Positions 8,455-17,124 are shown, counted from the first letter of the stretch. The stretch is DNA of 64,000 nucleotides from Mangrovimonas spongiae (GCF_003944795.1 NZ_RWBG01000001.1:806001-870000), one strand, 5' to 3'. A program made the numbers and translations. Notes: generated by a model from the letters alone, not told the origin.

Positions 8455-9174
8455 ATGGAACATTTAGAATTATTTTTCAAATCAATTTTTATAGATAACA
8501 TGGTATTTGCCACCTTCTTAGGAATGTGTTCTTACCTAGCCGTATCTAAAAAAGTAAGCACAGCCGTTGGTCTTGGTGCTGCCGTAATATTTGTATTAGC
8601 AGTAACCGTACCTGTAAACTGGTTATTAGATCAATACATCTTACAACCAGGAGCATTACAATGGTTAGGCGCAGAATATGCCGATTACGATTTAAGTTTC
8701 CTATCGTTTATCATGTTTATTGCAACTATTGCAACCATGGTACAATTAGTAGAAATTGTGGTAGAAAAATTCTCACCATCATTATATAACTCTTTAGGTA
8801 TCTTTTTACCACTTATTGCTGTAAACTGTGCCATCCTTGGTGGATCGCTATTTATGCAATCTAGAGAAATAGAAACTATTGGGTTAGCGTTTAATTATGG
8901 TATTTCTTCAGGTATTGGTTGGTTCCTAGCTATTTTAGCTATTGCTGCCATTCGTGAAAAAATACGTTATTCAAACGTTCCTGCACCGTTAAGAGGTTTA
9001 GGAATTACCTTTATTATTACTGGTTTAATGGCGATTGGATTTATGAGTTTTGGAGGCATGTTAACTGGTGGCGATGATGAAGGTAAAAAACAACCTGAAG
9101 AAACTGCAAAAGTTGAAAAGGTTAACAAAAAAGAAAACAAATTAGCTGAAAACACCACTACAATAAACGAGTAA
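8455..9174 (+). CDS. nqrE: Na+-translocating NADH:quinone reductase subunit E, with charged C-terminal extension
   Basis: Membrane subunit E, partner of NqrD around the intramembrane Fe-S centre. Six transmembrane helices span about residues 1-205, with the conserved Cys in [16 protein letters not shown] (residue 25) and in [15 protein letters not shown] (residue 123). The protein has 239 residues against about 200 in Vibrio; the extra roughly 36 residues after GGMLTGG are Lys/Glu-rich and probably disordered. It starts 51 bases after nqrD and stops one base before nqrF. Confidence 0.96.
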   Translation: MEHLELFFKSIFIDNMVFATFLGMCSYLAVSKKVSTAVGLGAAVIFVLAVTVPVNWLLDQYILQPGALQWLGAEYADYDLSFLSFIMFIATIATMVQLVEIVVEKFSPSLYNSLGIFLPLIAVNCAILGGSLFMQSREIETIGLAFNYGISSGIGWFLAILAIAAIREKIRYSNVPAPLRGLGITFIITGLMAIGFMSFGGMLTGGDDEGKKQPEETAKVEKVNKKENKLAENTTTINE

Positions 9175-9175
9175 C

Positions 9176-10483
9176 ATGATATTAGCAGCAGGTACATTAG
9201 GAACAATTTTAGCAACCGTAGCCGCTTTTTTAGTGGTCACCTTACTATTGGTGGGCTTGTTATTATTCGTAAAACAAAAACTTTCTCCATCTGGTCCAGT
9301 AACCATAAAAATTAATGGCGAAAAAGAAGTTGAAGTAGCTTCTGGAGGAACCTTATTATCTACTTTAGGTAACCAAAAAATCTTTTTACCATCAGCTTGT
9401 GGTGGTGGTGGAACATGTATTCAATGTGAATGCCACGTATTAGAAGGAGGAGGCGAAGCACTTCCAACTGAAACACCTCACTTTACACGTAAAGAGTTAC
9501 AACACGGTGCGCGTTTAGCTTGCCAAGTAAAAGTAAAGCAGGATATGGAAATTACCATACCTGAAGAAGTTTTCGGAATTAAAAAATGGGAAGCCGAAGT
9601 GGTTCGTAATTACAACGTAGCTTCCTTTATTAAAGAGTTTGTTGTTCGTATTCCAGAAGATATGAACTATAAAGCTGGTGGGTATATTCAAATTGAAATC
9701 CCGCCATGTACTATCAATTATAAAGATATTGATATTACAGCACACCCAGAAGAGCATGAAACACCAGATAAATTTCAAGCAGAATGGGATAAGTTTGGTC
9801 TTTGGCCATTAGTTATGAAAAACGACGAAGTTGTTGAGCGTGCTTATTCTATGGCTTCTTACCCAGCTGAAGGTCGGGATATTATGCTTAACGTACGTAT
9901 TGCTACGCCGCCATGGGATAGAAACAAAAATGGTTGGATGGATGTTAACCCTGGAGTAGCATCGTCTTACATTTTTGCTCAAAAACCTGGTGATAAAGTA
10001 ACTATTTCTGGACCTTACGGTGAATTCTTCATCAACGAGTCTGATGCAGAAATGCTTTATGTTGGTGGTGGAGCAGGTATGGCACCAATGCGTTCGCACT
10101 TATACCACTTATTTAAAACCTTAAAAACAGGTAGAAAAGTAACGTATTGGTATGGAGGACGTTCTAAAAGAGAGCTATTCTATATTGAACACTTTAGAGA
10201 ATTAGAAAGAGACTTCCCTAACTTTAAATTCTATATGGCATTATCTGAACCATTAGAAGAAGATAACTGGAAAGTAAAAGAAAATATTGATGCACCAGGC
10301 GATGGCTTTGTAGGATTTATTCACAATTGTGTAATCGATAACTACTTAAATCATCATGACGCACCAGAAGATATTGAGTTATATTTCTGTGGCCCACCGT
10401 TAATGAACAAGGCGGTAGAGAAAATGGGACAAGATTTTGGTATCCCAGATGAAAACATTCGATTTGATGATTTTGGTGGATAA
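9176..10483 (+). CDS. nqrF: Na+-translocating NADH:quinone reductase subunit F (NADH-oxidising subunit)
   Basis: Subunit F oxidises NADH and passes electrons through FAD and a 2Fe-2S cluster. The 435-residue protein has an N-terminal membrane anchor (residues 2-30), a ferredoxin domain with the Cys cluster [18 protein letters not shown] near residues 75-90 plus ARLACQVKV near 113, and a ferredoxin-NADP reductase-like module. There the FAD motif is [10 protein letters not shown] and the NAD motifs are [15 protein letters not shown] and [16 protein letters not shown]. The C-terminus FDDFGG is that expected for NqrF. Last gene of the operon; a strong terminator follows. Confidence 0.97.
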   Translation: MILAAGTLGTILATVAAFLVVTLLLVGLLLFVKQKLSPSGPVTIKINGEKEVEVASGGTLLSTLGNQKIFLPSACGGGGTCIQCECHVLEGGGEALPTETPHFTRKELQHGARLACQVKVKQDMEITIPEEVFGIKKWEAEVVRNYNVASFIKEFVVRIPEDMNYKAGGYIQIEIPPCTINYKDIDITAHPEEHETPDKFQAEWDKFGLWPLVMKNDEVVERAYSMASYPAEGRDIMLNVRIATPPWDRNKNGWMDVNPGVASSYIFAQKPGDKVTISGPYGEFFINESDAEMLYVGGGAGMAPMRSHLYHLFKTLKTGRKVTYWYGGRSKRELFYIEHFRELERDFPNFKFYMALSEPLEEDNWKVKENIDAPGDGFVGFIHNCVIDNYLNHHDAPEDIELYFCGPPLMNKAVEKMGQDFGIPDENIRFDDFGG

Positions 10484-10501
10484 ACCAAAATAGTATATAA
10501 T

Positions 10502-10534
10502 AAAAAGCCAACTTATTTTGAGTTGGCTTTTTTT
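10502..10534 (+). terminator. Rho-independent terminator of the nqr operon
   Basis: AGCCAACT (10506-10513), loop TATTTTG, AGTTGGCT (10521-10528) and a run of seven T bases. The stem is perfect and starts 22 bases after the nqrF stop. Confidence 0.9.
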
Positions 10535-10596
10535 ATTTAATGAGATTAGGGGTACAATAGTGTTTAGCAAGAACTTATTTGGCCATCATTATTCTT

Positions 10597-10656
10597 CTAA
10601 TTTGTTTTGCCTTCACTAAGAAGTAACTTGCGGATGTTTCTAAAGAGTTTAATCAT
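10597..10656 (-). pseudogene. Remnant 5' end of a second DUF6090 gene
   Basis: Downstream of the DUF6090 gene, and overlapping its last bases, a 19-codon frame on the minus strand reads MIKLFRNIRKLLLSEGKTN and then stops. This is what the start of a DUF6090 protein looks like (compare MLTFFRRLRQQLLKENRFS of the intact neighbour), but the membrane helix and everything after it are missing. DUF6090 genes often occur in tandem, so this is most simply a truncated second copy. The rest of the gap to the nqr terminator shows no further similarity. Confidence 0.5.
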
Positions 10657-11401
10657 TTTTATCTAAAGTTTGAAGGGTTTTTATGAGCGCTTCCGTTTTT
10701 TGGGAAACTTCCTCATAAATCATAATTCTTGAGCTAGAAAAGTCCAACTTTGAATTTAGTAAATTGTCAAAAACTGTGATAAACTCAACATCGTCCATAG
10801 CGTCCCAAGTTTTAGATTTGAATTTGTCATTAATTCCAAAAAAATTATACTTTTCCGGTCTTGTAGCCAAAAGATTTTGAGCATGGACATTATGTAGATA
10901 ATCTGCTAGGTATATTTCTATAATATCGTTATACTCTTCCTGTATTGCTGTAAGTTCTAGCATTAACTCTTGTACTTGTTTAGGATATAATTGTATTTCG
11001 CTCGATGCCTGTAAAGCTTTTAAGGTATTGTTGTTGTAGTTTTTTTTATTGTCTATTACCATATTAAATTCATATCGGGCAATCTGTTTCATGGTGTCTA
11101 TGGTTGCACTTTTTGACTTTAATCTTTCATGAAAACCTTTTAAGACTTCCATTTGTTTCTTAAGAAATTCTGTGTTCTTTCTAAAATCTGTAGTGTCTTG
11201 CTTTAGTTCTTTTAAAAGAGACTTGGTGTAAGCACCTCTTTTATTTAAACCCTTTCTGTGTTCATTCCAGTTATTGATTTGAAGCGCTATTAAAATACCA
11301 ATAACAACAAGCACAATTTCGCCAATGGCGTATAATAAATATTTAGAAAATCGATTCTCTTTAAGAAGCTGTTGTCTTAAACGACGAAAAAAAGTTAGCA
11401 T
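10649..11401 (-). CDS. DUF6090 family membrane-anchored protein
   Basis: A 250-residue protein of a family common and often duplicated in Flavobacteriia, of unknown function. The N-terminal MLTFFRRLRQQLL amphipathic stretch is followed by one transmembrane helix (IGEIVLVVIGILIALQI, about residues 26-43) and the signature NNWNEHRKG. The remaining 200 residues are alpha-helical and charged, likely coiled coil, presumably on the outer face of the inner membrane. It is transcribed toward the nqr operon as a single gene and separates it from the apbE unit. A truncated copy of the same family starts in its last codons. Confidence 0.8.
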   Translation of the reverse strand: MLTFFRRLRQQLLKENRFSKYLLYAIGEIVLVVIGILIALQINNWNEHRKGLNKRGAYTKSLLKELKQDTTDFRKNTEFLKKQMEVLKGFHERLKSKSATIDTMKQIARYEFNMVIDNKKNYNNNTLKALQASSEIQLYPKQVQELMLELTAIQEEYNDIIEIYLADYLHNVHAQNLLATRPEKYNFFGINDKFKSKTWDAMDDVEFITVFDNLLNSKLDFSSSRIMIYEEVSQKTEALIKTLQTLDKND

Positions 11402-11538
11402 ATACTCAACAGTTTTTTGAGTAGATGAAGTTGTTGGTTTGGGAGGTGTTAACTATTTGAAAACCAAAATATCTAAAAAAGGAATCAATAAGTTATCCTA
11501 AAAGTAATAAAAAAATTAAGTAGGCCTAAAATATGTTG

Positions 11539-11546
11539 TAGTTTTG
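11539..11546 (+). promoter_or_regulatory. Putative -7 element abutting the start codon
   Basis: TAGTTTTG matches TAnnTTTG and ends four bases before the ATG at 11551. If used, transcription would begin at or within a base or two of the start codon, giving a leaderless mRNA. No -33 element is evident. Confidence 0.4.
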
Positions 11547-11550
11547 TATT

Positions 11551-11928
11551 ATGAGCAAACCACTAACAGAGCAAGAATTACACAATTTAGCTATGAATCA
11601 TGTAGGCAAAGATCTCGAATCTAGAGGTTTTGAGTTTATTACCGTAAATAGTCAGCTTAAAAAGCATCCGCAGTTTGTGTGTATCGATAAAAAAAGTCAG
11701 TATTATTTTGTTATAGTTAAAGCAGTTATGTTGCCTAACAATCCTAATAATTACGATGTTGTTTGGATGGAAACCTTTAAAAAACATGCGCGCGATAAAG
11801 ACGCCAAAGTATTGTATGCTGGCGTAGGTTTAGGAAATCCTAACGGCCAAGAATTGCCTGTATACTTAAACGAAGAATATTTAATTGAATACAATGGTAT
11901 TCAAGTTATAGATATGAATTTAAATTAA
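11551..11928 (+). CDS. Small conserved protein coupled to apbE, function unknown
   Basis: A 125-residue cytosolic-looking protein without signal or membrane segment. The N-terminus is LTEQELHNLAMNHVGKDLES and the middle is alternating beta/alpha (QFVCIDKKSQYYFVIVKAV, then DVVWMETFKKHARDKDAKV). Its stop codon overlaps the apbE start (TAATG), so the two are translated together. I recall close homologues being labelled NADH-quinone reductase subunit F in flavobacterial annotations, but it has no Fe-S, FAD or NADH motif and true nqrF is at 9176, so that name should not be used. Context suggests a part in Nqr flavinylation or assembly, which is inference. Confidence 0.7.
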   Translation: MSKPLTEQELHNLAMNHVGKDLESRGFEFITVNSQLKKHPQFVCIDKKSQYYFVIVKAVMLPNNPNNYDVVWMETFKKHARDKDAKVLYAGVGLGNPNGQELPVYLNEEYLIEYNGIQVIDMNLN

Positions 11929-12902
11929 TGAGAAAATTAGGTTTTATACTTGTATTATTGGTTCTTGTTTCTTGTAAGAAACAACCAAAAAATACTAAAA
12001 TTTCTGGTTCTGTTTTCGGAACCTCGTATTCGGTGATTTATAATAACGAAACTAATTATAAACCACAATTTGATAGCTTATTTAGAGTGATTAATCAGTC
12101 GATGTCTACCTATATTTCAGACTCTAAAATATCGAAAATAAACCGTAATGAAACCGTAGATGTAGATCCTCATTTTACAACTGTTTTTAAACGCTCGAAA
12201 GAGATTTATCGTTTTACCGAAGGCGCTTTCGATCCAACCATTGGTGCTGTGGTTAATGCTTGGAATTTTGGCCCTAAAGGAAACATAAAACAGCTAGATA
12301 GTTTAAAAATTGATAGCCTAATGCAATCGGTGGGATTTAATAAAATGGGATTGGTTAATGGGCAAATTCAAAAACGCAAAGGAGCTTTTATCGATTTTAA
12401 TGCGATAGCTAAAGGGTATAGTGTAGATGTTATAGGTAACTTTCTGGAAGATAAAGGTGTACAAAATTATTTGGTTGAAATAGGAGGTGAAATTCGTTGT
12501 AAAGGGATTAACATGGAAAAAGAATCACCTTGGAAGGTTGGGGTAGAAAAGCCCCATTTTGATGGCACACAATCCATTTTAAAAGCGATTACATTACAAG
12601 ATGCTGCCATGGCAACTTCTGGAACGTATAGAAAGTTTAAAACCGATGAACATGGTAACAGGTACTCTCATATTATAGATACTAAAACAGGCTATCCTAG
12701 TAAAACCAATTTGTTAAGTATTTCGGTTATTGCAGGCGATTGCATGACTGCTGATGCTTATGCAACAGCTTTTAAAACGATGGGTGTTAAAAAGGTGAAA
12801 GATTTCCTCGTTTCACATAAAGAGTTGAAAGTGCTCTTGATTTTTGAAAATGATAAAGGCGAATTTGAAACCTTAAATATTAATGGGTTTCCAGATAAAT
12901 AG
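11928..12902 (+). CDS. apbE: FAD:protein FMN transferase (lipoprotein)
   Basis: Mg2+-dependent enzyme that moves FMN from FAD onto a Thr or Ser of target proteins, here expected to be NqrB and NqrC. The 324-residue protein begins with a lipoprotein signal (ILVLLVLVSC, lipid-bearing Cys at residue 16). Family motifs are SGSVFGTSYSVIY, MSTYISDSKISKIN, EGAFDPTIGAVVNAWNFGP, IDFNAIAKGYSVD, LVEIGGEIRCKG, and the C-terminal YSHIIDTKTGYP plus DCMTADAYATAFKTMG. It overlaps the preceding small gene by one base. The stop codon directly abuts the stop of the convergent methyltransferase gene. Confidence 0.95.
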   Translation: MRKLGFILVLLVLVSCKKQPKNTKISGSVFGTSYSVIYNNETNYKPQFDSLFRVINQSMSTYISDSKISKINRNETVDVDPHFTTVFKRSKEIYRFTEGAFDPTIGAVVNAWNFGPKGNIKQLDSLKIDSLMQSVGFNKMGLVNGQIQKRKGAFIDFNAIAKGYSVDVIGNFLEDKGVQNYLVEIGGEIRCKGINMEKESPWKVGVEKPHFDGTQSILKAITLQDAAMATSGTYRKFKTDEHGNRYSHIIDTKTGYPSKTNLLSISVIAGDCMTADAYATAFKTMGVKKVKDFLVSHKELKVLLIFENDKGEFETLNINGFPDK

Positions 12903-13673
12903 CTAGGTTTTTTTCTTAACCACAGGTATTATTTCACCTTCTGCCAAACGGTATTTATCAATTTCTAAAGATGTAATGGTTGCAGTATAATCCACTTCTT
13001 CAACAGTGAAACCAATGCTCCGAAGTTTATTAAAATAATCTCGTCCGTAAATCCTAACGTGATCGTATTGCCCAAATATTCTAGCACGTTCTTTTTTGTC
13101 GGTTATACTATCGTCTTCAAAAGTAACTTCTCTATTTAAATCCTGTGGAATTTGGAATATACCCCAGCCGCCAGGTTTCATTACTCGATATAACTCTTTC
13201 ATAGCTTTAGTATCGTTAGGTATGTGTTCTAAAACATGATTGCATAAAATAACATCGTAACTATTATCCTTAAAAGGTAAGTTGCAAATATCAGCTTTTA
13301 CGTCGGCTAATGGCGAATTTAAATCGGTTGTTGTATAGTCTAAGTTTTTAAGGTTTTTAAAACGTTTGTAAAAAGCCTGTTCTGGAGCAAAATGCAAAAC
13401 CTTGAGCTTATCGTTAAAAAAGGTAGTGTTGTTTTTTAAATACAGCCAAAGTAAGCGGTGGCGTTCTAAAGACAATGTAGATGGCGACAATACATTAGGG
13501 CGTTGTTTGCCGTACCCATAAGGTAAAAAGGTTTTAAAACTTTTGTTGTCGATAGGGTCGGTGTAATTATCACCTTTTAAAGCCAAAGCTACAATGGGGC
13601 GTGCTACATAACTAAGCCTAATTAAAATAGGTCTAGGAATACTATTTAGTAGTATTTTAAAAAGCTTTTTCAA
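12903..13673 (-). CDS. Class I SAM-dependent methyltransferase
   Basis: A 256-residue methyltransferase of the Methyltransf_11 type. The SAM-binding region reads LKVLHFAPEQAFYKRF (motif I, unusually without GxGxG), ADVKADICNLPFKDNSYDVILCNH (split here only by position), then VLEHIPNDTKAMKELYRVMKP and GGWGIFQIP. The start is a TTG inside the TTGA overlap with the DUF3050 stop codon, so it is translationally coupled to that gene. The substrate cannot be read from the sequence. It is the last gene of a map-DUF3050-methyltransferase unit. Confidence 0.78.
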   Translation of the reverse strand: MKKLFKILLNSIPRPILIRLSYVARPIVALALKGDNYTDPIDNKSFKTFLPYGYGKQRPNVLSPSTLSLERHRLLWLYLKNNTTFFNDKLKVLHFAPEQAFYKRFKNLKNLDYTTTDLNSPLADVKADICNLPFKDNSYDVILCNHVLEHIPNDTKAMKELYRVMKPGGWGIFQIPQDLNREVTFEDDSITDKKERARIFGQYDHVRIYGRDYFNKLRSIGFTVEEVDYTATITSLEIDKYRLAEGEIIPVVKKKT

Positions 13674-14461
13674 TACGTTTTTTCAACTTCAGTGTTTGAA
13701 ACAATTAAATTATGAATACCATCCCAAAGTTTAATGCGCTGGTTTAATGCGGCTTTTGCTGTCTCTAATACCTCTGTCCATTTTTGATTATCGGTACCAC
13801 ATAATTCTTCAACCATTTTTAATGATAGTGGTCCATGCTCATCACCATCTAATTCAATATGGCGGTTAAGGTAATAGGTTAATTTACTGTAACTGTCGTC
13901 TTTTGTTTTAGACTGATTAATAATTTGAAAAAACATATCAGGAATCACATCTTCACGACCAAAAGTAAATGCCGAGGCTATTTTGTGAGGCTCTTGTGTG
14001 TTGATAACCTGAAATGTAAAGGCAATAAAATTTGCGGTGTTACTTTCTATATTAACCGTTTCTAAAGCGTTGTTTAACGACTGTCCTTCGGAAATAAGTT
14101 TGGTAAATAGCGTAATGTTTTCAGTATTTGCACCTATTTGCTGCATGGCATCTAAATACATTTCGTAATGACTTTTAGGTTCTCCTAATTCATTAAGATC
14201 ACTTTCTTCACCTAAAACAATTTCGTTAATAAACCTTGCTGTTGCTGGATTTTTGACAGGAACCCAAGGCAGTGTAGTACATGTTAATTTGTTTTGTAAT
14301 GCTTTTAAAAGCGACATAAAATCCCAAACAGCAAAAGCATGCTGTTCCATAAAGTGTTTAATGTCGTCTAAAGAGGATAATGCACTATAAAGCTTATGGT
14401 TGTTTAGTTGTTTTCTTAAAGGGGCAAGTTCCTTTTCTATAAATGGAATGTTATAGTCCAT
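13670..14461 (-). CDS. DUF3050 domain protein (heme oxygenase-like fold)
   Basis: A 263-residue soluble protein matching the DUF3050 family, which is predicted to adopt the heme oxygenase-like all-helical fold. Characteristic stretches are IKHFMEQHAFAVWDFMSLLK (a metal-ligand-like His at about residue 38), LPWVPVKNPATARFINEIVL, GEESDLNELGEPKSHYEMYL, FTFGREDVIPDMFF and YYLNRHIELDGDEHGPLS. Regularly placed His and Glu residues would suit a diiron oxidase of the type recently found in this fold, but that is inference. It lies three bases after map and overlaps the methyltransferase gene by four bases. Confidence 0.8.
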   Translation of the reverse strand: MDYNIPFIEKELAPLRKQLNNHKLYSALSSLDDIKHFMEQHAFAVWDFMSLLKALQNKLTCTTLPWVPVKNPATARFINEIVLGEESDLNELGEPKSHYEMYLDAMQQIGANTENITLFTKLISEGQSLNNALETVNIESNTANFIAFTFQVINTQEPHKIASAFTFGREDVIPDMFFQIINQSKTKDDSYSKLTYYLNRHIELDGDEHGPLSLKMVEELCGTDNQKWTEVLETAKAALNQRIKLWDGIHNLIVSNTEVEKTY

Positions 14462-14464
14462 GTT

Positions 14465-15283
14465 TTATAGTGATAAAGCTTTTTGTCTAAACTCATCTTC
14501 TTCATTACTTTCAATACCTAGAGCATCGTATACATAGGCAAAGGTTGAAAGAATTTCTGGTTTACCATCAATTATAGCAACGTCATGTTCAAAGTGCGCG
14601 CTTGGCTTACCATCGCGAGTTACAATAGTCCAACCGTCTTTTAGCTGTTTTATTTTTTGAGTGCCAAGATTAATCATAGGTTCGATAGCTACAACTTGTC
14701 CTTCTAAGAATTTTTTGCCACGACCACGTTTTCCATAGTTTGGCATTTCTGGATCTTCATGCATTTTTTTTCCTAATCCGTGACCCACAAGCTCTCTTAC
14801 AACACCATAGCCTTGATCTTCACAATACTTTTGAATAGCATAGCCTACGTCACCAACACGGTTTCCTAGCTTAAATTCTCTAATTCCAACGTATAGTGAT
14901 TCTTTAGTGGTTTGAAGTAGTTTCTTGGTTTCTGGAGCAACGTCACCAATTTCAAAGGTGTAAGCATGATCGCCATAAAAGTCATTCATTATAGCTCCAC
15001 AATCAATAGAAACAATATCACCTTCTTCTAAAGGTCTATCGGTAGGAAGACCATGAACGACAGCTTCGTTAACACTACAAAGTAGTGTTGACGGGCAATC
15101 GTACAACCCTAAAAACCCTGGAATAGCGCCTTGCGATCTTATAAAGTCTTCGGCTAATTTGTCTAATTGATTAGTGGTTACGCCAGGTTTTACTTCTTTG
15201 GCTAACATACCTAATGTTTTAGACACGACCAAAGCACTTTGACGCATTAATTCTATTTCTTCTCTTGTTTTTACTATAATCAT
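14465..15283 (-). CDS. map: Methionine aminopeptidase, type I
   Basis: Removes the initiator methionine from new proteins using a dinuclear metal site. The 272-residue pita-bread enzyme starts MIIVKTREEIELMRQSALVV. Visible ligands and motifs are EAVVHGLPTDRPLEEGDIVS (substrate His), DCGAIMNDFYGDHAYTF (two Asp ligands), VVRELVGHGLGKKMHEDPEM (His ligand), VVAIEPMINLG (Glu) and SAHFEHDVAI (Glu). No N-terminal zinc-finger extension, hence type I. About 12 residues longer at the C-terminus than the E. coli enzyme. A TATCTTTG promoter element lies 16 bases upstream; DUF3050 follows in the same unit. Confidence 0.96.
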   Translation of the reverse strand: MIIVKTREEIELMRQSALVVSKTLGMLAKEVKPGVTTNQLDKLAEDFIRSQGAIPGFLGLYDCPSTLLCSVNEAVVHGLPTDRPLEEGDIVSIDCGAIMNDFYGDHAYTFEIGDVAPETKKLLQTTKESLYVGIREFKLGNRVGDVGYAIQKYCEDQGYGVVRELVGHGLGKKMHEDPEMPNYGKRGRGKKFLEGQVVAIEPMINLGTQKIKQLKDGWTIVTRDGKPSAHFEHDVAIIDGKPEILSTFAYVYDALGIESNEEDEFRQKALSL

Positions 15284-15299
15284 ACTCTTAAAATATGTG

Positions 15300-15307
15300 C
15301 AAAGATA
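15300..15307 (-). promoter_or_regulatory. Putative -7 promoter element of map
   Basis: On the minus strand TATCTTTG matches the TAnnTTTG consensus and lies 16 bases before the map ATG at 15283, implying a very short leader. Confidence 0.5.
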
Positions 15308-15408
15308 CTTAAAAATATACGAGTTAAATTATTATGTTGTAATATGATTTTTGACAGTTTTTATTACAACTATTATTCTGAAATTTGCACTAACAAAACA
15401 CTAATATT

Positions 15409-16677
15409 ATGTACACACCTGTTACAGCAGAAAAAGCATTGGAAATTGTAAAATCTAATGATAAAGTTTATTTACAAGCAGCAGCTGCTGCTCCTCAAGT
15501 TTTAATTAACGCCTTAACTAATCGCCATAAAGAGCTACGAAATGTAGAAATTTGCCAACTACATACCGAAGGCGATGCACCTTATGCTAATCCAGAGTTA
15601 CGCGATAGTTTTCATGTTAATTCCTTTTTTATAGGTAAAAATGTGCGTCATACTTTAAAAGCTGGTAACGGATCGTACACCCCAGTTTTTTTAAGTGAGT
15701 TACCATTACTTTTTAAACGTAATATTATTGATTTGCAAGTAGCTTTAATACACGTATCTGTACCAGACAGACACGGGTATTGTTCGTTAGGCGTATCGGT
15801 TGAAGCGACGTTAGCGGCTATTGAAAATGCTAATTATGTTATTGCCCAAGTTAACAAGCAAATGCCAAGAACTCATGGTGCCGGGATAATCCATGTTTCA
15901 GAAATAGATGCTTTTGTAGAATGCGATGAACCGCTACCAGAGCACACGATGTCTAGCCCAACTGAAACAGAGCAAATAATTGGCGATTATGTGGCTAGTT
16001 TAATAGAAGATAAAAGTACCCTGCAAATGGGGATAGGAAGTATTCCTAACGCGGTCTTGTCAAGATTAACAAACCATAAAGATTTAGGGTTGCATACCGA
16101 AATGTTTTCAGATGGGGTGATTGACTTAATTTTAAAAGATGTTATTAACGGGAATTACAAAAGTATTAATAGAGGACGTGCGTTGAGTACTTTTTTAATG
16201 GGATCTAAGCGTTTATATGATTATGTAGATGATAACCCTTTTATAGAAATGCGTGCCTCAAATTATACTAATGATGTGTCTATTATAAAACAAAACCCTA
16301 GAATGGTTGCGATTAACTCGGCTATAGAGGTTGATGTTACTGGACAAGTTTGTGCCGACTCTATAGGGTCTAATATGTATTCTGGTGTTGGTGGCCAAAT
16401 GGATTTTATTCGTGGAGCTTCTTTAAGTGAGGGCGGAAAAGCCATTATAGCATTACCATCTATTACTAAAAAAGGTATTAGTAGGATTGTACCATCGTTA
16501 AAGCCTGGAGCAGGTGTAGTTACCACACGGTCGCATGTACATTATGTAGTTACCGAATATGGTATTGCAAATTTATATGGTAAAACCATTCAAGAACGTG
16601 TTAAGGCATTAGTTAATATTGCGCATCCCGACCATAGAGAAGAGATTGATAAAGCCTATTTTAATATGATTAAATAA
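15409..16677 (+). CDS. Acetyl-CoA hydrolase/transferase family protein (CoA-transferase)
   Basis: A 422-residue class I CoA-transferase of the acetyl-CoA hydrolase / 4-hydroxybutyrate CoA-transferase family, moving CoA between acetate and another acid through a glutamyl-CoA intermediate. Motifs: LQMGIGSIPNAVLSRLTNHK, GLHTEMFSDGVIDLI with the Glu expected to be catalytic, MYSGVGGQMDFIRGASLSEG, and the C-terminal VVTEYGIANLYGKTIQERVK. The actual acid partner (succinate, butyrate or hydroxybutyrate) cannot be decided. It is a single gene, divergent from map; its stop is one base from the stop of the convergent HAD gene. Confidence 0.88.
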   Translation: MYTPVTAEKALEIVKSNDKVYLQAAAAAPQVLINALTNRHKELRNVEICQLHTEGDAPYANPELRDSFHVNSFFIGKNVRHTLKAGNGSYTPVFLSELPLLFKRNIIDLQVALIHVSVPDRHGYCSLGVSVEATLAAIENANYVIAQVNKQMPRTHGAGIIHVSEIDAFVECDEPLPEHTMSSPTETEQIIGDYVASLIEDKSTLQMGIGSIPNAVLSRLTNHKDLGLHTEMFSDGVIDLILKDVINGNYKSINRGRALSTFLMGSKRLYDYVDDNPFIEMRASNYTNDVSIIKQNPRMVAINSAIEVDVTGQVCADSIGSNMYSGVGGQMDFIRGASLSEGGKAIIALPSITKKGISRIVPSLKPGAGVVTTRSHVHYVVTEYGIANLYGKTIQERVKALVNIAHPDHREEIDKAYFNMIK

Positions 16678-16678
16678 C

Positions 16679-17089
16679 CTAAGATTTTAAAAAACCAAAG
16701 AGTCCTTTTTTACGACGTTTAGGAATATTGGGTGTTTCCTTGGTAATAGTCTGGTAAACTTCACCCCAGCCAATAAAGCCTCCAATATTTCTATCGTCTA
16801 TAAAAAGATCAGCGTGAATTTTTCTACTCCTCTTACCATCAAGTTTTTCTTCAGGAAAACTCTTGTTTACAGCGTAGAAAGTAATTCCATTTTCCTTACA
16901 AAAAGCAACAGCTTCTTCTAATCTAATACCACTTCTGTAGGTCCATAAGATAAGTCTGTGTCCATCCTGCTGAAGTCGTTTTAAGGTTTCAAAGGCAAAA
17001 AGCTTAGGTTTTCCTATTTTAGGATAGGCATCGTCTACTATGGTACCATCAAAATCAACAGCAATAATTAACTTATCTTGAAAATTCAT
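16679..17089 (-). CDS. BT0820-type HAD phosphohydrolase
   Basis: A small 136-residue haloacid dehalogenase-fold phosphatase with motif I AVDFDGTIVDD (nucleophile Asp at about residue 11), motif II LILWTYRSG and motif IV LFIDDRNIGGFIGW. There is no cap domain, so the substrate may be large or a polymer end; it is not known. The arrangement LFIDDRNIGG is the hallmark of the BT0820 group common in Bacteroidota. The gene stands between the CoA-transferase and gpmI, 36 bases downstream of gpmI on the same strand, so it may be transcribed with it. Confidence 0.82.
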   Translation of the reverse strand: MNFQDKLIIAVDFDGTIVDDAYPKIGKPKLFAFETLKRLQQDGHRLILWTYRSGIRLEEAVAFCKENGITFYAVNKSFPEEKLDGKRSRKIHADLFIDDRNIGGFIGWGEVYQTITKETPNIPKRRKKGLFGFLKS

Positions 17090-17124
17090 ACATCTTGTCT
17101 GTTATTAATAATATAGTAAAAAAG

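Noticed and set aside
9515-10099. Two antisense frames of 87 and 96 codons opposite nqrF
   Set aside because: His/Cys/Ile-rich compositions typical of the complement of coding sequence; nqrF is intact and certain.
11551-11928. Naming the small gene as Nqr subunit F
   Set aside because: It has no Fe-S cysteines, FAD or NADH site, and genuine nqrF is at 9176-10483.
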